64,000 nt of DNA, taken from NCBI RefSeq assembly GCF_003336245.1, contig NZ_QPHM01000001.1, positions 310,001 through 374,000 on the forward strand, in the 5' to 3' direction. A program made the translations under genes and the position numbers. This DNA is from Haloplanus salinus. Its GTDB lineage: Archaea > Halobacteriota > Halobacteria > Halobacteriales > Haloferacaceae. This document shows positions 44,476 through 54,141 of the stretch, piece after piece. The notes beneath the pieces were generated by a model. It saw only the letters and a program-made list of their open reading frames with translations, did not search any database and was not told the DNA's origin. Numbering within the stretch: position 1 is the stretch's first letter; every line of letters begins with the position of its first letter.

Positions 44476-45339
44476 TCAGTAGAACTCGCGCACCAAGTCC
44501 GTCGCGTCCTCGGGCGCGCCGTCGGGGATGTCCGACATGTCGGCATCGACGCCGTGGCTCTCCTCGTACGGTACCGAGTCGTCGTCCCGGTAGAGAACGC
44601 CCTGATACTCCGTGCCGGGGTCGAGGATACGCGACCGGGCGTCCTCGTAGTCCGTCGGATCGTGATCCGTCTCCTGCAGGTCGACGATGGAGTCGCGGAA
44701 GTAGTCGTACGTGTCCACGTCGTTGAACGTCACGCACGGGGAGAACACGTTGACGAAGCCGAAGCCGTCGTGTTCGACCGCCTCTTTGACGATTTCGGCG
44801 TGCCGCTGGGCGTCCGTCGAGAACGACTGCGCGATGAAGGTGCCGCTGGCGGCGAAGGCGAGGGCGAGGGGGTTGACCGGCGGCTGTTGTGGGCCTTCGG
44901 GCGTCGTCGACGTTTCGAAGTCCTCGCGGCTGGTCGGTGAGGCCTGTCCCTTCGTCAGCCCGTAGATGCGGTTGTCCATGACGACGTAGGTCATGTCGAC
45001 GTTGCGGCGGACGGCGTGGACGAAGTGGCCGGCGCCGATGGAGTAGCCGTCGCCGTCGCCGCCCGCGACCATCACCTCGATGTCGGGGTTGGCGAGTTTG
45101 ACGCCGGCACCGACCGGGAGCGCGCGCCCGTGGACGCCGTGGATGGCGTAGGAACGCATGTACGTCCCGATCTTGCCGGAGCAGCCGATGCCGGCGACGA
45201 TGAACGTCTCGTCGGGACTGTTGCCGGTTTCGGCGAGGGCTTTCATCATCCCGTTCATGGTGCCGAAGTCGCCGCATCCGGGACACCACGTCGGCTGTGC
45301 GTCGGATTTGAAGTCGGTGAAGCGAACGTCTGAGCTCAT
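44476..45339 (-). CDS. korB: 2-oxoacid:ferredoxin oxidoreductase beta subunit (KorB)
   Basis: 287 residues. TPP-binding motif GDGDGYSIGAGHF ... DNRIYGLTKGQ, and cluster cysteines WCPGCG and GIGCSGK with a third near FSPCVTF. Converts 2-oxoglutarate (or a related 2-oxoacid) plus CoA to the acyl-CoA while reducing ferredoxin; the length favours KorB over the longer PorB of haloarchaea. Start overlaps korA stop by ATGA. Confidence 0.92.
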   Translation of the reverse strand: MSSDVRFTDFKSDAQPTWCPGCGDFGTMNGMMKALAETGNSPDETFIVAGIGCSGKIGTYMRSYAIHGVHGRALPVGAGVKLANPDIEVMVAGGDGDGYSIGAGHFVHAVRRNVDMTYVVMDNRIYGLTKGQASPTSREDFETSTTPEGPQQPPVNPLALAFAASGTFIAQSFSTDAQRHAEIVKEAVEHDGFGFVNVFSPCVTFNDVDTYDYFRDSIVDLQETDHDPTDYEDARSRILDPGTEYQGVLYRDDDSVPYEESHGVDADMSDIPDGAPEDATDLVREFY

Positions 45340-47111
45340 GCAGTAGCCTCCTCTTCTCCGCCGTCGTCGGCCGCCAGCGTCGCGGCGATCCGCTCGGCGA
45401 GTTCGTCCGCCTTGAAGCGGACGCCGTCGTACTTGTTCAGCCGTTTCACACGCGTCAGCGTGTCGTGTTCGATCAGATCGGCGAACTGTCCCGTCGCGTT
45501 GCATTCGACGACCACGACCTTTTCGGCGGCCTCGACGACCTCGGTCAGGTCGGGCCGCGGGAAGACGTACGGCACCGAGAGGAACCGCACGTCGATGCCC
45601 TCGTCGTCGAGAAACTCCATGGCCTCGACCATGGCGCCCTCGTTCGACCCCCACGAGACGACGAGCGTCTCGGCGTCGGGGTCGCCGAACTCGCGGGCGT
45701 CGAACGGCTCCCGCTCCGTCGCCGTCTCGACTTTGCGGGACCGCTTGTCGACCTGCTTGATCCGCATACCGGTGTCCTCGGTCCGGCGCCCGAGTTCGTC
45801 GTGTTCGAGGCCGGTGGACATGTGGACGCCGCCCTCGGTCCCCGGGAACGTGCGGGGGCTGACGCCGTCGTCGGTGATGGCGTGGGGTTTGAACCGTCCC
45901 TGTTCGTCCTGCCACTCGCCGACCGTCTCCTCGTCGACGACTTTGCCGCGGTCGATTTCGACCGCGTCCATGTCGAACTCCTCGGGTGGATAGGTCTGCT
46001 CGGTGACGGCGAGCGAGAGGTCCGCGGTGAGATACACCGGGATCTGGTACTTCTCGGCGAGATTGAACGCCTCGACGGTCTTGTGGAAACACTCGGCGAT
46101 GGTCGTGGGCGCGAGGACGAACCGCGGCACCTCGCCGTGGCCGCCGTAGAGCATGGCGTTCAGGTCGCCCTGTTCCTGTTTCGTGGGCATCCCCGTCGAC
46201 GGGCCGGAGCGCATCACGTTACAGATGACCAGCGGCGTCTCGCTGGTGGCGACGAGGCCGAACGTCTCGGCCATGAGGTCGATCCCCGGCCCGGAGGTGG
46301 CCGTCATCGACCGCGCGCCGGCGCGGGCGGCCCCGAGCGCGAGGTTGATGGCGGCGAGTTCGTCCTCGGCTTGGACGACGTGACCGCCGTAGCGTTCGAT
46401 CCGGCCGGTGAGATACTCCATCACGTCCGTCGCGGGCGTGATTGGGTAGCCGGCGTAGAACCGACAGCCGCCGGCGATGGCGCCCATGCCGATGGCCTCG
46501 TCGCCGTTCAGAAGGACGTAGTTCTCGTCGGTGCATTCGAGGTCGTAGCCGAACTCGTGGTCGTACTCGTCGCGAACGTAGTCTCGCCCCTTTCGAGCGG
46601 CGATCATGTTGTTCTCGACGATAGCCGCTCCTTTGTCGCCGAAGCGTTTTTCCAGGGCGCTGTTGAGGTTCTCGATGGGGAAGTCGCTCACGGCACAGGC
46701 GGCGCCGAGGGCGACGACGTTGCGCATGATGGCGCCGCCGGCGTCCTCCGCGAGGCTCTTCAGCGGGACGTCGAGCCCGATCATGCCGTCGGGAATCTCC
46801 ACGTCTTGCATCGTGGTTCGCTCCCCGTCGTAGATGATGACGCTCCCCTCGTGGAGCTCGTCGAGGTTCTCGTCGATGGTCCGCTGAGTGAGTGCGATGA
46901 GCACGTCCAACCGGTCGACGACGCTCTGGACCTGTTCTACCGACGTGCGGACTTTATACGCCGTGTAACCGCCCCGAATCCGCGACGCGAAGTCCTTTGA
47001 GGTGAACACGTGCCGACCGGCCCTCGAAAGCGCCTGGGCGAAGATTTTTCCGGTGGAGTCGATGCCGTCCCCGGCTTCGCCGCCGATCGCCCAGTTGAAG
47101 TCCGCAGGCAT
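45336..47111 (-). CDS. korA: 2-oxoacid:ferredoxin oxidoreductase alpha subunit (KorA)
   Basis: 591 residues. The gamma domain is fused at the N-terminus (WAIGGEAGDGIDSTGKIFAQ, SRIRGGYTAYKVR), followed by the alpha domain with GNEAIGMGAI-like LLNGDEAIGMGAIAGG, YAGYPITPATDVMEYL and a C-terminal domain (LVVSWGSNEGAM). Forms the alpha2beta2 enzyme with KorB in the oxidative TCA cycle. A GGCTTTTGAGC box at 47137-47146 gives a leaderless mRNA. Confidence 0.93.
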   Translation of the reverse strand: MPADFNWAIGGEAGDGIDSTGKIFAQALSRAGRHVFTSKDFASRIRGGYTAYKVRTSVEQVQSVVDRLDVLIALTQRTIDENLDELHEGSVIIYDGERTTMQDVEIPDGMIGLDVPLKSLAEDAGGAIMRNVVALGAACAVSDFPIENLNSALEKRFGDKGAAIVENNMIAARKGRDYVRDEYDHEFGYDLECTDENYVLLNGDEAIGMGAIAGGCRFYAGYPITPATDVMEYLTGRIERYGGHVVQAEDELAAINLALGAARAGARSMTATSGPGIDLMAETFGLVATSETPLVICNVMRSGPSTGMPTKQEQGDLNAMLYGGHGEVPRFVLAPTTIAECFHKTVEAFNLAEKYQIPVYLTADLSLAVTEQTYPPEEFDMDAVEIDRGKVVDEETVGEWQDEQGRFKPHAITDDGVSPRTFPGTEGGVHMSTGLEHDELGRRTEDTGMRIKQVDKRSRKVETATEREPFDAREFGDPDAETLVVSWGSNEGAMVEAMEFLDDEGIDVRFLSVPYVFPRPDLTEVVEAAEKVVVVECNATGQFADLIEHDTLTRVKRLNKYDGVRFKADELAERIAATLAADDGGEEEATA

Positions 47112-47240
47112 ACTGTGTGGGAGATATCGCCGGACCGCTCAAAAGCCTTCTGAATAGTTCGGGTTCCCGCAAATACGGACGATTACCCTCCCACCCTGCT
47201 ACGTGGCGGCTGCTCGCAACGCTCTCGTCGGATGGCGTAA

Positions 47241-47248
47241 GTTTATCA
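47241..47248 (+). promoter_or_regulatory. TATA box for acetyl-CoA synthetase
   Basis: GTTTATCA, 30 bp before the ATG at 47278; predicts a leader of only a few nt. Confidence 0.55.
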
Positions 47249-47277
47249 CGAATGATTGGGAATCCTTAGGATGAGAC

Positions 47278-49272
47278 ATGTCCGACGACGACATCGAACT
47301 GGAGGCGCGCCTCGAAGAGCAAGAGGTGTTCGAGCCCTCGGACGCGTTCGTCGAGCAGGCGAACGTCTCGGACTCCGGGATCTACGAGGAGTTCGAGGAG
47401 AACTGGCCCGACTGCTGGGAGGCGGCAGCCGACCTCCTCGACTGGGAGGAGGGGTACGATCGGGTACTCGACGATTCGGACCCGCCATTTTATAAGTGGT
47501 TCACCGACGGTACGTTGAACGCGTCGGCGAACTGCCTGGATCGCCACTTGGCGGAACGCGGCGACGAGGTGGCCATCGAGTGGGTCGGCGAACCCGTCGA
47601 CGAGGACGACCGCTCGTTCACCTACGCGGAGCTCCACCGCGAGGTCAACGAGTGCGCCGCGGCGCTCCGCGACATGGGCGTCGGCGAGGACGACGTGGTG
47701 ACGATGTACATGCCGATGATCCCGGAACTTCCCGTCGCCATGCTTGCGTGTGCGCGCATCGGCGCACCCCACAGCGTGGTGTTCGCGGGCTTCTCGGCGG
47801 ACGCGCTGGCGACGCGGATGAACGCCGCCGACTCGGAGTATCTCGTCACCTGCGACGGCTACTACCGCCGTGGCGACCCGCTCGACCACCTCGCGAAGGC
47901 CAACGAGGGGCTGAGCGGCGTCGAACACGACGTCGAGGGTGTCGTCGTGGCCGAGCGCCTCCGCGACGGCGACGGCTTCGGGCACGACATGGCGGACAAC
48001 CAGCACGCCTACGCCGACCTCGTCGCCGACCACGAGGGCGCCGAGGTGGAGCCGGTCAAACGCGACGCCGAGGACATGTTGTTTCTCATGTACACCTCGG
48101 GCACGACGGGCCAGCCCAAGGGCGTCAAACACACCACCGCCGGCTACCTCGCGTGGGCGTCGTGGACCAGTCAGGCCGTCCTCGACATCAAGCCCGAGGA
48201 CACCTACTTCTGCTCGGCCGACATCGGCTGGATCACGGGTCACTCCTACATCGTCTACGGGCCGCTCGCGCTCGGCACGACGACGATGATGTACGAGGGG
48301 ACGCCGGACCACCCGGACCGCGACCGCCTCTGGGAGATCGTCGAGGAGTACGAGGCGACCCAGCTCTACACTGCCCCCACGGCGATCCGCGCGTTCATGA
48401 AGTGGGGGTCCGAGTACCCCGAACAACACGACCTCTCCAGCCTGCGACTGCTGGGCACCGTCGGTGAACCCATCAACCCACGTGCGTGGAAGTGGTACTA
48501 CACGCACATCGGGAACGAGGAGTGCCCCATCGTCGACACGTGGTGGCAGACCGAGACGGGCGGCATGATGGTCACGACGCTCCCGGGCATCAAGGAGATG
48601 AAGCCCGGCTCCGCCGGCCCGCCGCTGCCGGGCGTCGACGCACGGATCGTCGACACCAACGGCGACGAAGTCGATGCCGGCCGCGCCGGCTACCTCACCG
48701 TCGGGAAGCCGTGGCCCGGGATGCTCCGGACGCTCTATAAGAACGACGAGCGCTACATCCAGGAGTACTGGGCGGAGTACTCCGACACCGACTCGGACGA
48801 TCCCGAAGACTGGGTCTACTTCCCCGAGGACGGCGCGAAGATCGACGGCGACGGCTACATCACCGTCCTCGGCCGCGTCGACGACGTGATCAACGTCTCG
48901 GGGCACCGGTTGGGAACGATGGAGATCGAATCCGCCATCGTCGGCGTCGAGGGCGTGGCGGAGGCGGCCGTCGTCGGCGGCGACCACGAGGTGAAAGGCG
49001 AGGCCGTCTACGCCTACGTCATCACCGAGGAGGGCTACGACGAGGACGACGACCTCCGCCAGCGTATCGTCCAGGGCGTCGAGGACGCCATCGGTCCCAT
49101 CGCCCGGCCGGAGCGCGTCGTCTTCTCGCCCGACCTGCCGAAGACGCGTTCGGGCAAGATCATGCGTCGCCTCCTTGAGGACATCGCCAACGAGGCCGAG
49201 TTGGGCGATACGTCCACGCTCCGGAACCCCAACATCGTCGAGGACATCCAGGGCAAGATCAGCGGCGACTAG
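47278..49272 (+). CDS. acs: Acetyl-CoA synthetase (AMP-forming)
   Basis: 664 residues. ATP-loop YTSGTTGQPKGVKHTT, the Acs-specific AGFSADALATRM region, VDTWWQTETGGMM, and the C-terminal catalytic lysine in LPKTRSGKIMRRLL (the classic acetylation site). Activates acetate (or propionate) to the acyl-CoA via acyl-AMP. A convergent Na+/solute symporter lies downstream; a role in acetate use with that symporter is inferred, and korA diverges upstream. Confidence 0.95.
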   Translation: MSDDDIELEARLEEQEVFEPSDAFVEQANVSDSGIYEEFEENWPDCWEAAADLLDWEEGYDRVLDDSDPPFYKWFTDGTLNASANCLDRHLAERGDEVAIEWVGEPVDEDDRSFTYAELHREVNECAAALRDMGVGEDDVVTMYMPMIPELPVAMLACARIGAPHSVVFAGFSADALATRMNAADSEYLVTCDGYYRRGDPLDHLAKANEGLSGVEHDVEGVVVAERLRDGDGFGHDMADNQHAYADLVADHEGAEVEPVKRDAEDMLFLMYTSGTTGQPKGVKHTTAGYLAWASWTSQAVLDIKPEDTYFCSADIGWITGHSYIVYGPLALGTTTMMYEGTPDHPDRDRLWEIVEEYEATQLYTAPTAIRAFMKWGSEYPEQHDLSSLRLLGTVGEPINPRAWKWYYTHIGNEECPIVDTWWQTETGGMMVTTLPGIKEMKPGSAGPPLPGVDARIVDTNGDEVDAGRAGYLTVGKPWPGMLRTLYKNDERYIQEYWAEYSDTDSDDPEDWVYFPEDGAKIDGDGYITVLGRVDDVINVSGHRLGTMEIESAIVGVEGVAEAAVVGGDHEVKGEAVYAYVITEEGYDEDDDLRQRIVQGVEDAIGPIARPERVVFSPDLPKTRSGKIMRRLLEDIANEAELGDTSTLRNPNIVEDIQGKISGD

Positions 49273-49397
49273 GACGACTCGACCGCCGTTTCTTTCCAGT
49301 CGCGCCACACCGTCAGCAGTTCGTACGCGAACACCACGGCGACGAGCGCGAGTGATCCCCAGACGAGGACGGCGAAGCCGAGCGTCGAGAGGGTCAC
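49269..49397 (-). CDS. Small accessory membrane protein of the symporter
   Basis: 42 residues from a GTG overlapping the symporter stop by GTGA. One transmembrane helix (TLSTLGFAVLVWGSLALVAV) followed by a charged tail WRDWKETAVESS. Similar tiny one-helix proteins accompany Na+/solute symporters in several lineages. Coupled translation and position make it a likely subunit. Its stop overlaps the acs stop by 3 bp on the opposite strand. Confidence 0.75.
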   Translation of the reverse strand: MTLSTLGFAVLVWGSLALVAVVFAYELLTVWRDWKETAVESS

Positions 49398-50900
49398 CGG
49401 CGGTCACCCCCGTGACCGTCGGCCAGCGCTCCATCGTCGTCGAGTCGGCGCACGTCGCGGTCCAGCCGGTCGAGGTCGTACCGCCGATTCCCGAGCCGAG
49501 CGGTCACGGCGGCGAGTCCCGTCGAGACGACGGCGGCGCCGACGAAGGAGACGAAGTAGGAGGCCGCGGGCAGTGCCGAGAGGGGGAGAACGGCCCGTGC
49601 CGGCGGGAAGAAGGCGAGGCCGACGACGAGGCCGGTCGCGCTGGCCGTTGCGACGCCCCCGGACCACGCCCGTTGCGAGTAGAGACCGTACAGCAGGGGC
49701 ACGAACGTCGCGGCGGCCAGCAGGTCCGCGAGCAGAAACAGGGTGAGGACGGAGTAGCCCTGTGCGCCGACGACGGTGGCGGCGGCGGCGACGACGACGG
49801 TCACCGCGCGCGCGGCGGCCGTGAGACCCGCATCGGAGAGGTCGACGATCCGCGGCAGGTCGACGGTGACGACGCTCGCGATGGCGTTGAACAACGTGTC
49901 GGCGCTGGAGACGACGAGCAGGACGGCGAGGACGGCGACGGCTATCACGGCCGTGTCGGGCAGTACCTCGGTCACGACGAGGAAGAAGGAGACGCTGGCG
50001 TCGCCGGGCGCCTCGACGAGGCCGAGACCGACGGCGACGGGACCGAAGACCCCCGCGAGAAAGACCATGGGGACGACGGCGACGGCAGCGACGAGGAAGG
50101 ACCGCCGGAGCGTCCCCTCGTCGCTCGCGGCGTACACCCGCTGCCACCACGCCTGGTTCAGCATCTCGGCGCCGACGATGGCGACGACGACGTACGCGCC
50201 GAACTCGAGGCCGCTCGGAGCGCCGAGCGTCAGGAGTTCGGGCGCGGCGTCGACGACGGTGGCGTGGACGGCGTCCGTTCCACCGAGCGCGAGCAGGGTG
50301 ACGACGACGCTCACGATCAGGAGCGGGAGGATGAGCGCCGTCTGGACGGTGTCGGTCACCATGCTCGCGCGCAGGCCGCCGTAGCCCGTGTAGAGAAGGA
50401 CGGTGCCGCCGACGACGGCCGCCGTCTGCCAGTCGGGGACGCCGGCGATCAGGGAGAGCGCGCTCGCGATGCCCGTGAACTCGGCCGCGAGAAAGACGAA
50501 CATGTAGGCGACGCTCACGAGGAGGACGTACCCGTACATGATCGGGCCGTAACGGGCGTAGGCGTACTCGGTGAGGCTGTGCCCCGCCGGGAGGAGGGTG
50601 CGGATGCGCGGTCCGACGACGGCGAAGGCGGCGAGGGCGAGCGCCGAGCCGGCGGCATAACCGGCGACGGCGGTGATACCGCCGAAGGCCGCGCCCGCCT
50701 CCGCGGGGCTAAACAGGATCCACGCCCCCATGCTGGAGGCGACGACCGTCGCAGTCAGCGCCCCCCCCGCCCGTCGAGTTGCGGGCGGTGATGTAGTCCT
50801 CGACCGTCTCGATCCGCCCCCGTGCGTACCACGCGCCGAACGCCGCGAAGACGACGAGGACGGCGACGAGGAGACCGAGCAACGCCGTCGTCGTCACCAC
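49394..50900 (-). CDS. Sodium/solute symporter (SSS), frameshifted in a G8 tract
   Basis: The N-terminus (GTG at 50900; VTTTALLGLLVAVLVVFAAF, DYITARNSTGG) and the main body (from MGAWILFSPAEAGAAFGG to 49394) are in different frames. The break is at eight consecutive Gs (C8 at 50761-50768 on the plus strand). Removing one G restores TGGGALTATVVASSMGAW, the normal SSS sequence, and gives about 500 residues with 12-13 helices. Likely substrates are acetate or other small organic solutes, given the adjacent acs. This is either a sequencing error, a real inactivation, or slippage-based switching. Confidence 0.85.
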
Positions 50901-51037
50901 GACACCACACCTCCGGTTCGCTCGTGCATGGCCGTCGGCACGTGGCCGACGGGCTAATAGCTTGTGTTATAACCGGGTAATCACCGGGGCGACACGGGGA
51001 GTATCGTCGAGCAGTGGGGCGGAGACGGGGAGCGCGA

Positions 51038-51793
51038 CTACAGGTAACTCGCGTCCCAGCGGGTCGGCTTGCGGCGGTTCTCGCACTCGTTGCAGACGAC
51101 GCGACCCATGGTGTCCATCGAGATGCCGAAGCCGTCGCAGTTGCCACAGAGGTAGCCGTAGCGTTCGGAGCGGTCGCGATCGAGGTAGACGGCGTAGAAG
51201 GGGCCGTCGGAGCCGCGGACGCTCTCGTCGAGGGCGACGAACACCTGTCGGCCGTCGGGGAGGGTCGCGGCCTCGGTGAGTACCTGCCGACCGCCGGTCT
51301 CCGGGAACTTCGAGTAGAGCTTCTCGACGAACGGCTCGCCGCCGATGTCGACGGTGCGGTCGCCGATGCCCTCGAACTCCTCGCGCTCGTAGAAGCCGGC
51401 GCCGGCCTCGTTGGCTTCGAGGACACGTCCCTCGATACGGCTGACGCCGTGATCCATGAGTCGGGATTCGAGCGCGGCTAGGAGTTCGTCGCCGACGCCG
51501 CCGCCCCGGCTCCCGGGTTCGACGTGGAGCCAGTCGATTTCGCCGACCACCTCGCGCCGGTCGACGACGTAGCTCTGTGCGAACCCGACGATGGTCCCGT
51601 CGTCGGCGGCGACGAGGAACTCCGTACTCCGGTCGTCCAGGTCGTCGACGAGCGTCTCCTCGTCGTACCACCGCTCGACCGCCTGCGCGATGATGTCGTC
51701 CTCCAGTACGTGTCCATACGACGCGGCGAGGGAGTCGTGGGCCACGGCCCGAATCCCGCCGATGTCCGCTGCGGTTGCATCGCGGATGTCCAT
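51038..51793 (-). CDS. GNAT acetyltransferase with C-terminal zinc-ribbon (DUF5816-like)
   Basis: 251 residues, start MDIRDATAADIGGIR; a TTAAATGG-type box near 51815 supports a leaderless mRNA and rejects the 43-codon upstream extension. GNAT acetyl-CoA motif VEPGSRGGGVGDELLAALE and the FYEREEFEGIGD segment occupy residues 1-160. The C-terminus has CGNC...CNEC (YLCGNCDGFGISM, GRVVCNECENRRKP), a zinc-ribbon module often attached to such enzymes in haloarchaea. Substrate unknown. Confidence 0.88.
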   Translation of the reverse strand: MDIRDATAADIGGIRAVAHDSLAASYGHVLEDDIIAQAVERWYDEETLVDDLDDRSTEFLVAADDGTIVGFAQSYVVDRREVVGEIDWLHVEPGSRGGGVGDELLAALESRLMDHGVSRIEGRVLEANEAGAGFYEREEFEGIGDRTVDIGGEPFVEKLYSKFPETGGRQVLTEAATLPDGRQVFVALDESVRGSDGPFYAVYLDRDRSERYGYLCGNCDGFGISMDTMGRVVCNECENRRKPTRWDASYL

Positions 51794-51878
51794 GATGAAA
51801 CGTGTGCGGTGCCGCTTCTTAAATGGTCCCGATGGGGAAAGCACAACTACGATGTGACTGTGGCACGGGACATCGTGT

Positions 51879-52550
51879 ATGGCCGGCCTCTGTTTCGACA
51901 TGTACGGGACGCTCTGTGACACGAGCAGCGTGCGGGCGCGCCTCGGCGAGGTGCTCGACGTCCCCGACCGACTCGTCGCCGCCGTCGACGAGACGTGGCG
52001 GCGTAAACAGCTCCAGTACTCCTACCAGAGCGCACAGATGGACGACTACGAGCCGTTCTGGACGGTCACGTCCCACGCGCTCGACTACGCGCTCGCGGCG
52101 TACGACCTCGATCCGGACGCCGAGGCCCGCGACCGCATCCGCGACGCATACGACCATCTGGAGCCGTTCCCGGGCGCCGTCGAAGCGCTCACGCGGCTCT
52201 CCGAGGCCGGCCACGACGTGGTCGTCCTCTCGAACGGCGACCCGGCCATGCTCGAGCGCCTCGCGGCCAACGCGGGGCTCGCACCTCACCTCGACGACGT
52301 CCTGAGCGCGGACGCGGTGCGGACGTTCAAACCCGATCCTGCGGTGTACGAACACGCGGCCGAGGCGCTCGACCGCCCCCTCGACGACTGCCGGCTGATC
52401 TCCTCGAACGCGTGGGACGTGGCCGGCGCCGGTAACGCGGGCATGGCGACGACCTGGGTAAACCGCTCGCGTGACCCGCCCGAAACCATCGGCGCCCGTC
52501 CGGACCGGGAGGTGTCGACCCTGCCAGCCGTCGCCGACGACCTGAGCTGA
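51879..52550 (+). CDS. HAD-superfamily (haloacid dehalogenase type II) hydrolase
   Basis: 223 residues. Motif I LCFDMYGTLCDT with the nucleophilic Asp, motif II VVLSNGDPAML, motif III Lys in FKPDPAVYEHAAEAL and motif IV SSNAWDVAGAGNAGM. The SNGDP and SSNAWDVAGA strings are diagnostic for L-2-haloacid dehalogenase-type HADs. It could dehalogenate small acids or act on another substrate. A single gene, 78 bp before livK. Confidence 0.93.
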   Translation: MAGLCFDMYGTLCDTSSVRARLGEVLDVPDRLVAAVDETWRRKQLQYSYQSAQMDDYEPFWTVTSHALDYALAAYDLDPDAEARDRIRDAYDHLEPFPGAVEALTRLSEAGHDVVVLSNGDPAMLERLAANAGLAPHLDDVLSADAVRTFKPDPAVYEHAAEALDRPLDDCRLISSNAWDVAGAGNAGMATTWVNRSRDPPETIGARPDREVSTLPAVADDLS

Positions 52551-52628
52551 CCGTCACCGGTCGAATTTCGCACGAACGTTATCTCAAAAACAGAAACTAT
52601 TATTAACATTCTACCCACGGGTTTGTGC

Positions 52629-54008
52629 ATGGATAGCACTGATGGCTGTGTGGAACGGCGTGACGTGATCAAGGCCGCCGGCGCCGCCGGCACCGCGGGA
52701 CTGGTCGGACTGGCCGGTTGCTCGGGCGGCGGTGGCGGTGGCGGTGGCGGTGGCGGCGGCGACGGCGGCGACACCGAGTACCCCGAACTCGGCAACTACC
52801 CAATCGAGGGCGATACGGCGACGTTCGGCTTCAACGTCCCCCAATCCGGGCCGTACGCCTCGGAGGGCGAGGACGAACTCCGTGCGTACGAACTCGCGGT
52901 GAAGCATCTGAACGACGGCGGCGGATGGGTCGACTCGCAGTTCGACGACCTCTCCGGCGACGGCGTCCTCGGCTATCAGATCGACTCGGTGAGCGGCGAC
53001 ACGGCGACCGACGCCGACACCGCGCGGCAGTCCGCGTCGCGGATGATCCAGCGTGACGGCGCGGTCATGGTGACCGGCGGGTCGTCCTCCGCCGTCGCCA
53101 TCGCCGTCCAGGAGCTGTGCCAGCGCGAACGGGTCATGTTCATGGCCTGTCTCACCCACTCCAACGAGACGACCGGCGCGAACTGCGTGCGCTACGGCTT
53201 CCGCGAGATGTTCAACGCGTACATGACGGGGCAGGCGCTCGCACCGGTCCTCCAGGACGAGTACGGAGGCGACCTCCAGTTCTACCAGCTCTACGCCGAC
53301 TACAGCTGGGGGCAGACCGTTCAGGAGTCGATGAATCAGTTCCTGACGGAGACGGCCGGCTGGGAGCAAATCGACTCCGTCGCCACGCCCCTCGGTACCA
53401 GCGACTACTCCTCGTACCTCTCGGAGGCGGCGAACTCCGGCGCCGACGTACTCCTGCTGGACCACTACGGACTGGACGGCGCAACGTCGGTGAGCCAGGC
53501 GGTCGACGCCGGCCTCGACCAAGATATGGAACTCGTCGTCCCGCTGTACAACCGACCGATGGCCGAGGCCGCGGGCGCCGCCATCGAGGGCGTCTTCGGC
53601 ACCGTCGCCTGGGACTCGCAGATCGACAACACGCCGACCCAGGAGTTCCTCCAGGTCTTCCAGGACGAGTACGACCGCGTTCCCTCCGGACCGGCACAGC
53701 TCGCCTACTCGCAGACGCTCCAGTACGCCGCGGCCGCCGAGCGCGCGGGGACGTTCTACCCGCCCGAGGTCATCCGGCAACTGGAGGGCTTCGAGTACGA
53801 CAACATCGGCATGGGCGCCGAGACGATGCGTGGCTGTGATCATCAGGCCCAGCGCGACGTCCCCGTCGTCCGTGGTCTCCCCGAATCCGAACAGGCCGAA
53901 GGCCAGTACTTCGAGATCATCAACGTCACGAGCCGGGACGAACTCGGCTACGCCTGCGACGCCGGCCCCGCCGCCGAATGTGAACTCGGCGAGTACGGCG
54001 ACGAGTAG
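52629..54008 (+). CDS. ABC importer substrate-binding lipoprotein (LivK/UrtA family)
   Basis: 459 residues. Twin-arginine signal ERRDVIKAAGAAGTAGL with lipobox LAGC, so Tat-exported and lipid-anchored on the cell surface. A poly-glycine linker follows the Cys. The mature part is a periplasmic-binding type 1 fold (FGFNVPQSGPYASEGEDELR ... MVTGGSSSAVAIAVQEL). Binds branched-chain amino acids, amides or urea; specificity not readable. A TATTATTAAC box at 52599-52608 gives a leaderless start at the ATG. First gene of a six-gene operon. Confidence 0.92.
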   Translation: MDSTDGCVERRDVIKAAGAAGTAGLVGLAGCSGGGGGGGGGGGGDGGDTEYPELGNYPIEGDTATFGFNVPQSGPYASEGEDELRAYELAVKHLNDGGGWVDSQFDDLSGDGVLGYQIDSVSGDTATDADTARQSASRMIQRDGAVMVTGGSSSAVAIAVQELCQRERVMFMACLTHSNETTGANCVRYGFREMFNAYMTGQALAPVLQDEYGGDLQFYQLYADYSWGQTVQESMNQFLTETAGWEQIDSVATPLGTSDYSSYLSEAANSGADVLLLDHYGLDGATSVSQAVDAGLDQDMELVVPLYNRPMAEAAGAAIEGVFGTVAWDSQIDNTPTQEFLQVFQDEYDRVPSGPAQLAYSQTLQYAAAAERAGTFYPPEVIRQLEGFEYDNIGMGAETMRGCDHQAQRDVPVVRGLPESEQAEGQYFEIINVTSRDELGYACDAGPAAECELGEYGDE

Positions 54009-54048
54009 CCGCGACGATCCGGCGCGAGTCGGGTTCGCGCCGCAGCAC

Positions 54049-54065
54049 AAAATTATAGTAAATAA
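54049..54065 (+). promoter_or_regulatory. Second promoter within the ABC operon, before livH
   Basis: AAATTATAGTAAATAAT in a 133-bp gap between livK and livH is the most AT-rich stretch here. It would start transcription near 54085, 57 nt before the livH ATG, and may boost or uncouple permease expression from the binding protein. Confidence 0.5.
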
Positions 54066-54141
54066 TGCTCAACTACACACATATGACACCGTCGACTGAC
54101 GCTCCTCGCCGACCCCGCAGAGGTGTGCGTGGGGTGGGATC

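Noticed and set aside
42078-44726. 882-codon plus-strand open frame
   Set aside because: Arg/Pro-rich shadow frame overlapping the flavin reductase antisense and the SLC13 gene in another frame.
52731-52765. Expanded simple repeat in the substrate-binding protein
   Set aside because: The GGT/GGC run encodes the poly-glycine linker common after the lipobox of haloarchaeal lipoproteins; length-variable but ordinary.
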